From assembly GCF_949987535.1 (NCBI RefSeq), contig NC_080078.1, positions 28,416,942-28,480,941 on the forward strand: a stretch of DNA of 64,000 bases. The letters are read 5' to 3'. A model generated the notes under the pieces. The model worked only from the letters and a program-made list of their open reading frames with translations. It was not told the DNA's origin and made no database searches. Positions 47,240-57,679 of this stretch are shown here, one piece after another (within the stretch, counting starts at the first letter, position 1; each line of letters begins with the position of its first letter). The translations under genes and the position numbers were made by a program. This DNA comes from Balaenoptera acutorostrata. Lineage: Eukaryota; Chordata; Mammalia; Artiodactyla; Balaenopteridae.

Positions 47240-47620
47240 ATTTTTTTTTTAATTCTTTTTTTAAAAATGAAAATAATACATAAGCTTTTTAAAATTTAAT
47301 TCTTTTTTAAAATGAAACTGATACATAAGCTTGGAAAAAGTGAGGAAGAAAGGATGGAACTTTAAAAATATAGTATAAGGGGTTTTAAACCAAATGTGAA
47401 AGTCTCCTTCACTCCCCACTTCTGTTTCCCAGATTTAACCAGAGTTGTTAGTTTCCTTTGTATCTTTGGAGAAGTTCTATCCATAATATATGAATATGTG
47501 TAAGCCTTTTTAAAATATATGTGTGATTTTTACTCCTCCATGTCTTACCTTTTTAATTTAATATATATTACAGATCTTTCCACAACATCCATACAGATCT
47601 ACCTCTTTATTTTCTCTTCA
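47240..47620 (-). repeat. Ancient L1-like 3' sequence, antisense, with a 47-bp duplication
   Basis: The right part (cagatctttccacaac, catacagatctacctc) suits a reversed old L1 end. The left part contains two copies of an A/T-rich 47-bp unit starting at 47251 and 47298. Confidence 0.5.
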
Positions 47621-48439
47621 TTTATTTATTTTATTAGGATTAAATATAAAAATATTTCAGTGAGATATGGGAGTTCTGAACTCTTAAGTGTCTAACAACA
47701 TAGCTAAAAGTAAGTGAACACCAAATGTGGCAGAATTACCAGGAGAAATCAATTGATCCATAATTAGAGTGACGACCTAACCAGGTGTTTCAGAAACTGA
47801 TACAGATCAATAGGCCAAAAGCTAAGAATAATGACATAGGAGGTTTGAATCACCCCATTAACAAGTTTGATTGAGTGGAAATATGAGGGACTCTGTATTC
47901 AACAGTTAGAGAGTGCACATTCTGTACACACTCTGATGGGATATTTAGAAAAGCAGGCATATACTTGCTGTAAAGGAAATCTCACTGCTAATCTTGTGGT
48001 TGTAATTTCTGAAGTGGCTTTGTCATTTCCCTCTCTTTCTTTCCTGAGTTAGTTCTACCAGTTCCTATTTCACATCTGCCTATTTTCTGACCATCTAAAC
48101 TGAATTCCTTTATTTCTGCTTTATGTTCTTCTTTCTTAGCTGTAATTGCTTTGTAAAGACTTTGCTGCTTTCTTTTTAATTCATGATGGAAATGAAATGG
48201 GGGGTATAATTTTCATCTGCTCATGGCAGCATTTTTCAGGTGAATTTTTATCATCCCTCGTGAAGGTGGGCTTCTCTCTTTCATCATTTTTCATATGCTG
48301 TCTTTGCAGGATGCTGAGCTTATTCCTCAGAACTATCAGGAATCATGTCCTTTCCCCGCTTTGCTTTTCTCAATCATGCTTAATAACATTTGATACAGAT
48401 GGGTGTGCTTCTATAATTTACTTGACAGATTGTCTGACT
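47621..48439. other. Unassigned intronic sequence
   Basis: No feature recognised. Confidence 0.35.
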
Positions 48440-48572
48440 CACTAGTTTGAAAGGAAGGGTTTGTGTCTCTTTGACTCACAGCTGACCCTGGTAGCTAAAT
48501 CAGTACCTTATACATAGTCAGTACTCGATAAATATTTGTTGAATAAAGTAGCACCAAAAAAAAAAAAAAAAA
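48440..48572 (+). repeat. L2 tail fragment followed by poly-A
   Basis: gtaccttatacatagtcag and gataaatatttgttgaata form an L2-type tail; an A17-18 run follows at 48555-48572. Confidence 0.5.
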
Positions 48573-49299
48573 CAGATCTGGAATTAAATTGGTCATCTCA
48601 AAGCCCATTTATTAAGGTTTTAATACATTATTACAGGAAGCGTGGAAGCCAGGAATCTGAGGGAGGAGGGAACCCACTCTTTGTCCAAATAATCATCTCC
48701 ATACTGACTCCTGAGTGCCAGGGGGAATGTGCTTCATATTAAGGCATTGAGCCCCTGCTCTCTAGCACACTGTTAGTAGAATATAAAATGCCTCTTCCCC
48801 TGTATGGGGAAGGTTTGGCAAGATACACATGCCAGTTGATGTAGCCATTTGGATTCTGAGATTTTTTCCCATAAAGGTGGTCACACAGTCTGCACGGTGG
48901 TGTGTATGGTAAGAAAAACTTAAATAGCTGTCGTTTGAAGTTAGCGTTCAGAGCTGGGTCCATACATCTCAGGGGTGCATTTGATGACCCCTTGAAACAG
49001 GGCAGAAAAGTCACAACTATTTATATTTATTTTCTAAATAAAAGATAGAAATTCAGCTTCACTAATATTTACAATTAGAATGACTCTACACCATCACTCA
49101 ATCAGCAATTTTGGGTCAGATGGCCAGTTAGACACTGAATTTCCAGGGGAAGGAGGACAGAAGTTCCCACCTCACTTGTTGATTTGTTTTTAACATGTGA
49201 CTGCTTTTTGCAGTTTCCATGTGTCCAGTTGAGTGGATTTCTAGATTATTCTCTAATTTGATATTATAAAGGCACAAGCAGCCTCAGCCGTCTCAGGAC
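48573..49299. other. Unassigned intron just upstream of the CPPED1 exon
   Basis: No repeat recognised in the 730 bp leading to the exon. Confidence 0.4.
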
Positions 49300-49318
49300 A
49301 TGACCCTCACTCTTCCAG
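49300..49318 (+). promoter_or_regulatory. Splice acceptor region of the CPPED1 exon
   Basis: A short pyrimidine-rich run ending in cactcttccag directly precedes the exon; gaccctcac just upstream could hold the branch point. An ATG at 49300 lies inside this intronic signal, so it is not a real start codon. Confidence 0.8.
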
Positions 49319-49741
49319 GGACGCCCTGGCGGAAGGAGCAGACGGAGGACCTGCAGCGGGTGCTCAGGACCGTGGACGGCGAGATCCCGCTGGTCCTCGT
49401 CAGCGGCAACCATGACGTGGGCAATGTCCCCACCCCCGAGACCATCGCGGAGTTCCAGCGGACCTGGGGAGATGACTATTTCAGCTTCTGGGCTGGGGGC
49501 GTCCTGTTCCTCGTCCTCAACTCCCAGTTCTTCTACGATGCCTCCATGTGCCCTGCCTTGAAGCAGGCCCAGGACCAGTGGCTGGACCAGCAGCTGAGCA
49601 TCGCAGGGCAGCAGAAGTGCCAGCACGCCGTCGTCTTCCAGCACATCCCGCTGTTCCTGCAGAGCATCGATGAGGACGACGACTACTTCAACCTCACCAA
49701 GCTGGTGCGGAAGGAGATGGCAGACAAGTTCTCCCGAGCAG
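49319..49741 (+). CDS. CPPED1: CPPED1 internal coding exon (calcineurin-like phosphoesterase)
   Basis: CPPED1 is a cytoplasmic metallophosphoesterase reported to act as a Ser/Thr protein phosphatase, with AKT1 as a described substrate. The 423-bp exon reads open for 141 codons and matches my recollection of about residues 96-237 of the 314-residue human protein. Visible hallmarks are the metal-binding GNHD motif (49405-49416), a WGDDYFSFW stretch followed by FLVLNSQF, a [15 protein letters not shown] helix, and QHIPLF, whose His (49642-49644) is a probable metal ligand. The start is set by an acceptor ending in tcttccag (49311-49318) and the end by a CAG|gtaggc donor at 49742. Both boundaries split a Gly codon after its first base (phase 1-1). 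The upstream exon with the first Asp/His motif and the downstream exon with GHYH are not in the window. The exon is clearly GC-richer than its surroundings. The gene assignment is very likely; the exon number (third of four in human) is from memory. Confidence 0.95.
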
Positions 49742-49750
49742 GTAGGCCTG
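49742..49750 (+). promoter_or_regulatory. Splice donor of the CPPED1 exon
   Basis: The exon ends CAG and the intron begins gtaggcctg, close to the mammalian donor consensus. The reading frame continues 16 codons into the intron before a stop; that extension has no resemblance to CPPED1. Confidence 0.85.
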
Positions 49751-49839
49751 GGGCCCCAGGTGTCTGGGTTGAAGGGTGATCTGGAGAGGCGGTGTCCAGA
49801 TCCTTCTCCTGCCCCTCTGCGGCCTGGCAAAGGGGACAG

Positions 49840-50015
49840 AGGATGGGGCCTTGGGCAGGACTGGATTCTAATCCCAGCTCTGGCACTCATGGCTGTGTGG
49901 CCTTAGATGAGCTGCCTTGCCCTCCAAGCCTCAGCTTCCTCGTCTGTAAAGTAGGAATAGCAGAAGCAGCTCTCCCATGGGGTGGCTGTGAGGACTCAGT
50001 GAGAAGGGGCCTGGA
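49840..50015 (+). repeat. MIR SINE
   Basis: About 100 bp downstream of the exon: attctaatcccagctctggc, gctgtgtggccttagatgag, tcagcttcctcgtctgtaaa and ggctgtgaggactcagtg in MIR order. Confidence 0.85.
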
Positions 50016-51493
50016 CAGGATGAGAACAGCCCCAAGCTGAGTACTGAAGTCATAGCTGCTCACAGCTGAGGATGGGGAGGGACCCTGCAGGTTGGGGGTT
50101 ATTGGGGGGCGGGTCTGGTCTGAGTGTGGCTGTATGTGCCCCAGGCAAAGGAAGATGCCAGGAGTATCTTTTCTCATTTCTCTGGGAAGCAGGAACTTGC
50201 CCAAGGGCAGATGGTATTTAAGAGCCAAACTTCCTACCAGTATTAGATGTAACCCGGGAAATCCTGGAACGTGGCTGTAGGGCAGGTCCTGGAGCCTTAT
50301 CAGTGTTCCTTTAGTGAGGTGGACTGAGTTCTCCTCCAGAAGTAGGAGGAGAAATCTATTTAGTCTGATCTTACCCTGCTGTGAATTTTAAGCTAATCAT
50401 ACATATGACACATACGTGAGCACACACACACACAATGAGGACACTCCATTTCTAGAGATCTCAGTTCCGGTGGCGCTGTGTGCACCGCCAGCCCACACAC
50501 CTCATTCCTCCTCCTGGGAGCACCTGCAGCTTTCTCTCATGAGAAATAGTGCGTTCTCAGCCGGTTCCCTGCGTTACCGCTGACTTGGCAGGATTCCAAT
50601 TTTGATGGCTGTTGTGTCTCTTGTTTTGGTCCTAATGCCTCCTTTCAGATCTTTCCAGAGTGTACTTCATCAAACACCTCTAAAATATAAATACATTCTT
50701 TTATTTGTTAGGGGGTAGGGAGAGGGAGGGGGCCTGACCCAATAAGTAGCAAGCATTCATTAAAAAAAAAAAGTCCTGACACTCTTTTCACCTTTGAGCA
50801 TTAAATGTGTTCACATTTACTTGTGAGAAGTACAATAGGCCCTTCTGTATTTTCGAGACATTTTACAAAAAGCTTGCATAATTGGAGACGTTTTCCAACT
50901 GTTCCATGGAGGTGAAGTTGGAAAACTTTTATTAAAGCCTTTGAAATTTTATGCCATGCTTGAGTTGGTGCAGAAAACCAACTTTTTTTGTCTTTGTTGA
51001 CAAGGAAATGAAGTGTCAAGATGGCATCAGCACCACCACGGAGACTGTTTTGTAACAGAGAATAATGCCAGAGAGAACACTTAATGCCACTGAAATGATT
51101 CCTTTTATATCACATGTTAAATGATGCAAATGCCGTCCCCGTGGCCGCTCTTCGTTGTCAGCCGCATCCTTGAGTGGCATGGGGTTCTGGGTTTCCGCCT
51201 GTAGGACGGAGCACATGCAGCCCAGGAGCAGCCCCAGATACTGAGACCTGGAGACGCTTATAAAGAGGGCGACCCCAGCTCTAACAGGGCATCCTCGGGG
51301 GAATCCTGCTGCCCACCCACCAGGAACCCCGGAGGGTGACATCGCATCTGGGGTGCACCAGCCACCTCCCCCGTCAGGCCTGCAGCCCTGCGAGCTCAGG
51401 GAGGATTTGTCGGCACCCCCAGAGCTGGTCTGTGTCTCGGGGGTGGGCTCCAATTGCCCCTGCTCACAGAGGCTGATATCTACCACCAGAATG
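50016..51493. other. Unassigned intronic sequence
   Basis: Nothing named except a short (ca)n at 50423-50434 and an A-run near 50762. The open frame on the minus strand at 51016-51486 has no domain. Confidence 0.4.
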
Positions 51494-51508
51494 ACATTTT
51501 ATTAATTT

Positions 51509-51731
51509 TTTTAAAAAAATTTTAAACATCTTTATTGGAGTATAATTGCTTTACATTGGTGTGTTAGTTTCTGCTTTATAACAAAGTGAATCAGTTATAC
51601 GTATACATATATCCCCATATCTCTTCCCTCTTGCATCTCCCACTCTCCCTATCCTACCCCTCTAGGTGGTCACAAACCACCGAGCTGATCTCCCTCTGCT
51701 ATGCGGCTGCTTCCCATTCGCTATCTCTTTT
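51509..51731 (-). repeat. 5'-truncated L1 3' end, antisense, 15-bp target duplication
   Basis: A 223-bp L1 3' UTR in reverse: atctttattggagtataatt, ataacaaagtgaatcag, ctctaggtggtcacaaac. Perfect repeats acattttattaattt at 51494-51508 and 51732-51746. Confidence 0.93.
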
Positions 51732-51887
51732 ACATTTTATTAATTTAGAGCAAGGCTGAAATCCTCCCCTTAACCGTAGCAGTGCAGTCTCTTCCTGTAG
51801 GCAAAACAGCATGGGAGGCCAAGTTATAATCAGGAGGTTGCTTGCTGAGCATGAGACAGAGCCGAGGGACTAGTTTTCTCATCTGCT

Positions 51888-52432
51888 CTTTATTTTTCAA
51901 CAGAAGTATAATTGATTTACAATATTGTGTTAGTTTCAAGTGTATAACATAGTGATTCAGTATTTTTGCAGATTATACTCCATTATAAATTATTACAAGA
52001 TATTGGGTATAATTCCCTGTGTTGTACAGTATATCCTTGTTACTTATCTATTTTATATATCGTGGTTGGTATCTGTTAATTCCATACCCCTCATTTGTCC
52101 CTTCTCCCTTCCCTCTCCCCTTTGATAACCACAAGTTTGGTTTCTATGTCTGTAAGTCTGTTTCTGTTTTGCATATACATTCATTGGTATTATTTTTTAG
52201 ATTCCACATATAAGTGATATCATATAGTATTTGTCTTTCTCTGTCTGACTTATGTCACTGGGCATCATAGTCTTTAGGTCCATCCATGTTGCTGCAGATG
52301 GCAGTATTCCTTCTTTTTTATGGCTGAGTAATATTCCTGTGTGTGTGTGTGTGTGTATCACATCTTCTTAATCCAGTTGTCTATTGATGGGCACTTGAGT
52401 TGCTTCCATGTCTTGGCTACTGTAAATAATCT
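51888..52432 (-). repeat. L1 3' region, antisense, older copy
   Basis: Reversed L1: gaagtataattgatttac, tccctgtgttgtacagt, cataccactcattt-like (catacccctcatttg), ggtccatccatgttgc, ctattgatgggcacttg. Contains a (gt)n run at 52339-52356. Confidence 0.88.
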
Positions 52433-52459
52433 TATCAGCTCTTAACGGCCTCTGGTTCT

Positions 52460-52985
52460 GGAACTCTGATGGATTCTTCTCCAGTAGGGCCTCCTTGCCC
52501 AGGAAGATTGATGCTTCATGTGCCTTTAATTCTACCTCTTTAATAGCTCTTCAGCCTGTCCACTTCTTTAGGCCACCATTGGCTCTCAGCTGGGTGGTAG
52601 CAACAGCTTTGACTTGGTCCCCCTGCCCCACTCTTGCCCCATTCTGGTCCTTTCTCCACTACATCCAGAGGAGTATGTAGCCCAACAGCATCTACCCTTC
52701 TGAGGCCCCTTCATACCTAGGATAAGGCTGTCCGCACCCTTTGTCACTGTCTCTGCCTCTTCCATTTCATCTGGCCAACGCCGCCTCAACTTTCTGCATG
52801 AGGCGCCCCCAGCCCTGCCCCGCCAGGCTCTTCCTCAGCTTCCCTTGCTCCCAGTGCATTTGTAAGTGTCAGCCTGCCCGAAGCCCCCCTAGACTCTCAG
52901 CAACTTGAGTGCAGGGGGCCTGGCTCAGGTCTTAGCCTATAATGAATGCTTCATCAGTGTTTGTGGAATGAGTGAAGGATGAACC
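52460..52985 (+). repeat. L2 3' portion
   Basis: cttcagcctgtccacttc context followed by agactctcagcaacttgag, tcttagcctataatgaatg and gtttgtggaatgagtgaa, the L2 tail. The left boundary is uncertain. Confidence 0.55.
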
Positions 52986-54929
52986 TCTGATGCAGGCTCC
53001 TTCCCTGTGTTTAGCACCCGCTGTGCACCTGGCACAGAGCAGACCAGGTCCCACTTGGTGGAACTCCCGGGCGCAGCCTCTGCGTGGTGCGTTCCCAGTT
53101 TTGGGCAGACATCACGCAGCCTCCAGGTCCTTTGGTCTTGGGTCAGGCCATGCGTGTGACTCTGCTCCGACCCACATGCTGACTTTCCAGGTTCACCCAG
53201 CAGTCAGTTGCTCTCTTCCCAAGTGGCCCCCTGCTGTTCCCATCAGGCACCACCTTAACGTATGGGCAGGCGTGCTCTTCTTGGTCACTGGCCTTAGGAT
53301 CTTCCCCTAGACCTGCTTGACCAGGCAGAAGCAGAGAGAAGGGTGCCCTTCCTGCAGTCACCTGTCAGTTTGAGTGGCTTCCCAAACCAGGCCCTTTGCG
53401 TAATGGCCTTTCAAACTCAGAACAAAGCATGGGCAGCGTTGGGAAGATATCGGGATCAGATGCAGTCACAGCTCCATGGCAGCCTGAGGGGCCTGCTTGG
53501 TTTGGGAGCACAGGTAGGTGGGCTGTCATGGGGAATGCAGGCCCCCACGACTCAGTAATGCCGGAGATCGCTCAGGTCACAGCCATGTAATTCTTGAACT
53601 CATTTTGGAAAGCCAGAAGTTCAGGTGACATTTTGTGAAATTCATTAACTTAAAGACCATGATCAAGTTGTGGGTGATGATGGCAGATGGTATTTAATAC
53701 TGCCTCCAGCTTTTTTTCCCCACAACAATATTATTCCCTAATACTATTTTAGTCTCATTTATCTCCTTGTGCTAAAATGCCAGTACTCAAAAATATGTCA
53801 AAAGCATATCAGAATATCAGGGTAGCTTTTAATTATGATAATTGTGTTGTTATAAAATATCCTTTTAAAGAGCACATCCCTCCTCAAACCACCATGGAGG
53901 TAACACCCAGCTTCCTTCCAGCAAGCTTAATGAATAATTCTGAATCATTGTGTGGGATGAATAAATGATTTAATAATGAGCATCAATGATCATCTCACAT
54001 TGTGGCATTAATTTTCTAAACGGGATGAGGTAAATGAGGAGGAGGGCTGTTACTATACAATGGGCCACCATGTGTATAGGGATGCGTTCTTTGAATCAAA
54101 GCCTCCAGCCTCCGAGCTCAGGTTTCCCTAGAAACAGATGCATTCTGTTTCTCCTTTTGAAGCTCAATAAAAAAAACCTTCTCTGTATGATGCGAAAATG
54201 TTGTCAATAGCCAGTACAAATAAACAGTTATCGGGGCAGGACAGATGCACAGATGTGAAGCGGCACAGTTATTTTCCATCTTCTTTGCTCTGCCTGAGGA
54301 TAATCAATTTCATCACATCCACGGGGTGTAGAAATTGGTTTTCCCCTTAATTCACCTGATACCTAGTTGGAGTTGCAAAGACAGTAGATAATGAAATCTT
54401 GGTCGAACCTCCTGGCCATTGTCTGTATCCCTCATGCCTTTTTCAGCAGAAGGTTAATATGTGACCCAGTTAATATGGATTTCAATTTAAAAACTCAATC
54501 TTAAAAAACAAAAGTCTAGCTCTTTAACTGACCCTGTTTCCCTTGATGTCTCGATACCTTTTCTTTTTTCCATTCTCAACATAGAGATTAGAACTGTATA
54601 GTAGAAAGCCCAGAGCGAATTTGGCAATTATGAAAAATTCCAATAAGTTGATCTTTCCTGTAAAAGCTAATGAGTAATTTCACAGAATTATAGTTTCACC
54701 TCTATTTTTGCTTTTTAAAAAAAAACTAGAAAGAGATCTTAGCCCATGTACCGTTATGGTTTTAGAATTTCAAAGTTTTAAAGAACAAAAAGGTCAGGTT
54801 TCCAGGGTCTACTTAACAGGAAGGATGAAACATCAAATCCTACTCTGACATCTAATATTGAGTTGTATTGAAATTATTTGTTTCCATCCTGATTCCTCCA
54901 GGAAATGGAGTCCCAGCTTTGTTCACTTC
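52986..54929. other. Unassigned intronic sequence
   Basis: No named repeat or exon in about 1.9 kb. Confidence 0.4.
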
Positions 54930-54995
54930 TATAAACCCAGCCCCTAGCCTAGACTATCACATAGTAGCCTCTCAATGAATAAATATGAAATTGAG
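54930..54995 (+). repeat. L2 tail fragment
   Basis: aacccagcccctagcctag and gcctctcaatgaataaat. Confidence 0.4.
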
Positions 54996-55102
54996 TTAAA
55001 CTTGATTCATATCTACTAATCAGCAGAATCACAGGTAATGTCCATGTTACCTCTGGATTGGTATTTAAGCTGACTTTTGGATGGGAAATGCATCACCGAG
55101 AG

Positions 55103-55302
55103 CAGGGGTCAGCAAACTTTCCCTGCAAATGGTCAGACAGTGAACGTTTTGGGCTGTGGTCTCTGTAGCGACTGCTCAACTTGGCCTCTGTAGCATGAAA
55201 ATAGCCACAAACGGTACATAAGCAAGTGGGTGTGACTGGGTTCTGGTAAAACTTTACACTAACAGGTGGTGGGCCTGCAGGCCATAGTTTTCCCATCCTT
55301 GG
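55103..55302. mobile_element. hAT-Charlie element (MER1-like)
   Basis: Begins caggggtcagcaaacttt and ends with the decayed inverted end gccatagttttcccatcc. The interior has gctgtggtctctgtagcg and ggttctggtaaaacttta, characteristic of MER1. Confidence 0.8.
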
Positions 55303-55724
55303 CTTAGAGAGACGTTCCTGATACAGTGGGAGACTCTTTCTCTCCCCTGAGACCTTGTCCACAACATGCACACGTCTAATTCCAGGCTGCTTCTGATGAC
55401 CCCCCTGTCACAACTGCCGACTCACCGAAGGTCTGCCCAGAAGGGGCCCCGGGTTCCTCAGTGGAGAGCATGCCTGGGTGCAGCTCATCCCGCTGGAGGC
55501 CCATGGTGTGGTGAAGGTGGGGGGCCCCTGGGGCACTGAAAATCAAATGCTTGGGTGTTTAACATGTGTTAGAAAAAAGCTATAATTAGCTTGTCAAGTG
55601 AAAGAAAAATAATAAATGACAGGTAGCATGGGTAGTGTGCGGGTAAGGCCGAACTTGTGATGGCGGTACAAGGGGTGGCATGGTCATGAGGGTGGGCTGT
55701 AAGACTGTTTAAGGTCACAGATCA
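55303..55724. other. Unassigned intronic sequence
   Basis: No feature recognised. Confidence 0.35.
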
Positions 55725-55950
55725 GCAGGCAGGCTTGGCTTCAGACAGACCTGGATTCAAATCCTTTGGTGCTACTCCCCAGTGAAGCGGCTTCCCGTAA
55801 TCTGCTGAACATCTTTCTGCCTTAGTTTACTCTCTTGTTAAAGGAGGGTACTCGTCCTGACCTCATAGTGTTGGTGTGAGAATCAAGTAAAGGGAGGCAT
55901 GTATAAGAGCACTTAGCCCCACGCCTGGGACATGGCATGTGCTTGATGAA
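55725..55950 (+). repeat. MIR SINE
   Basis: Nearly full length: acctggattcaaatcc, ctgccttagtttactc, gttggtgtgagaatcaag, taagagcacttagccc, gacatggcatgtgcttg. Confidence 0.85.
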
Positions 55951-56567
55951 GGGTGGTTTGTTGTCATCTGGCCCTGGACCGTGGTGCGAGCCCACAGCTG
56001 GCAAGTTAGCTTTACCCGGGGTCTGGCTTCCTCCTTTCACGAGAGCAGCGCTTCTCACTCCTGGTGCTGCCAGGAGCAGGCAGCGTCTTCTTGGGAGGGT
56101 GTACGTGAGGGGGTACACAGCACGGAGAGGCACCTCGAGTTTGGGGACGTGCCTGCAGTTTGCTAACGTAACTTTATATATTGAAAAAGGAAGAGGAATT
56201 AGCAATTCTTTTTAGGATACAAACTAAGGAAGTGAAGCTTGACAAGAAACCTCTTGGCTTCTGGGCTACTCAGGAAGATAGACTGTGTCTCAAAGAGTCT
56301 CTGAGTTTTTCGGGGTGAATGAGGAATGTACGCTATTTTCAGTTTTGTCGAAAGGGGTATTAGTTTAAAAGGTTGGGAAACATTGAACTAGATGGAAAAT
56401 TCCTATGGAACTTAGTGAGAGGATTTGACTCTGCATTTATGTTTTTAAAGCACACACCTCACCGGTTAATGTGCTAATAAACACACTTTGGAATGCGTAA
56501 TCTCATAGTCAGATTTTTCTGAATCCAGCAAGTGGGTCCAAAAGGCAGTGGCTGTCATCAAACAACA
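55951..56567. other. Unassigned intronic sequence
   Basis: No repeat family named; ends of old DNA transposons may be present near 56340-56395. Confidence 0.3.
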
Positions 56568-56679
56568 CCTTTTGTTTGTTTTTGGCCACACGACAATGTG
56601 GGAGTCTTAGTTCCCTGACCAGGGTTGGAACCCGCACCCCCTGCAGTGGAAGCACATAGGGACCGCCAGGGAAGTCCCA
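56568..56679 (-). repeat. Short SINE, antisense
   Basis: About 110 bp: tttgtttttggccacacg at the tail side, gaccagggttggaacccg in the body, head ccgccagggaagtccc. Confidence 0.82.
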
Positions 56680-57432
56680 ATGTCCTCTGTTTAAAATGCA
56701 CTAAAAAAATCTATCTCATTGGTTCTTTTTTTAACTGACTTTCAAGTGAGAACTCAACAAACAGTCCTTTTTTTGAGCATCTGTAGAATTCAGAGTTTCT
56801 GGGGGCATGTCAGCTTGAGGAATTTTACCCTCTTTAATTTACATTTGGTCTTGAATTCATCTTCCAGGTTTGGTCTGCTGTATGTTTCAATCAGTTCACC
56901 ATAAAACATCATGCTTTAGTCATTTTATGTCTGTGTTTCATTCACTGTAAACCAAGATAAAAGACCAACTACGGAAGCTACATCTGGTGCGAAGTGATGG
57001 ATTACATTTCTCACTTTGGAGGTATCCTTAACAGTTGGGCTAATTAAAGTTAAAATCAAGTCCTGATAGTAAATATTTATAAATTGAGAATCTGGCATGT
57101 GTATGTGTGTGCTGCTTCTTCCCAAAGTTAAGTCAGCATTTATCCATTCAACAAATAACCTGGGCCCTGTGCTGGGCACCAAGGGGAGCAATGCACAAAA
57201 CAGAGTATTGTAGGTCACCCTCAAACTAAGTACTCAAAATCTTGTTGAAAAATCCCATTGCAACATTTCAAAAAGGAGCCACAAGTACATGGGAAACAGC
57301 AATGTCTGTTTAAGCGTATGAAGTCAAAATATTATATCTTTTCTTTCTAGGTCACGTTTTAAAAATAGCAATTAGTGTCACTTTCAAATGAGCGGTGGGA
57401 TTCCTTTGTAAAATTGAAATATCCCTCGCTTA
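56680..57432. other. Unassigned intronic sequence
   Basis: A weak reversed MIR or L3-like patch lies at 57130-57200 (ccattcaacaaataacc). Otherwise nothing named. Confidence 0.35.
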
Positions 57433-57679
57433 GCTAAACACTCTTTTTTTTGTTTTTTTGTTTTTTGTTTTTTTGTTGTTGTTGTTTTTTAATACTGCAG
57501 GTTCTTCTTAGTCATCAATTTTATACACATCAGTGTATACATGTCAGTCCCAATCACCCAATTCAGCACACCATCATCCCCACCCCACTGTGGTTTTCCC
57601 CCCTTGGTGTCCATACGTTTGTTCTCTACATCTGTGTCTCAACTTCTGCCCTGCAAACTGGCTCATCTGTACCATTTTT

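Noticed and set aside
49264..49890. A 208-codon open frame on the minus strand across the CPPED1 exon
   Set aside because: It is the antisense shadow of a GC-rich conserved exon; the + strand translation matches CPPED1 while this one has no recognisable domain.
53000..53600. GC-richer stretch with several open frames, considered as another CPPED1 exon
   Set aside because: None of the frames shows the expected GHYH or other C-terminal CPPED1 motifs.
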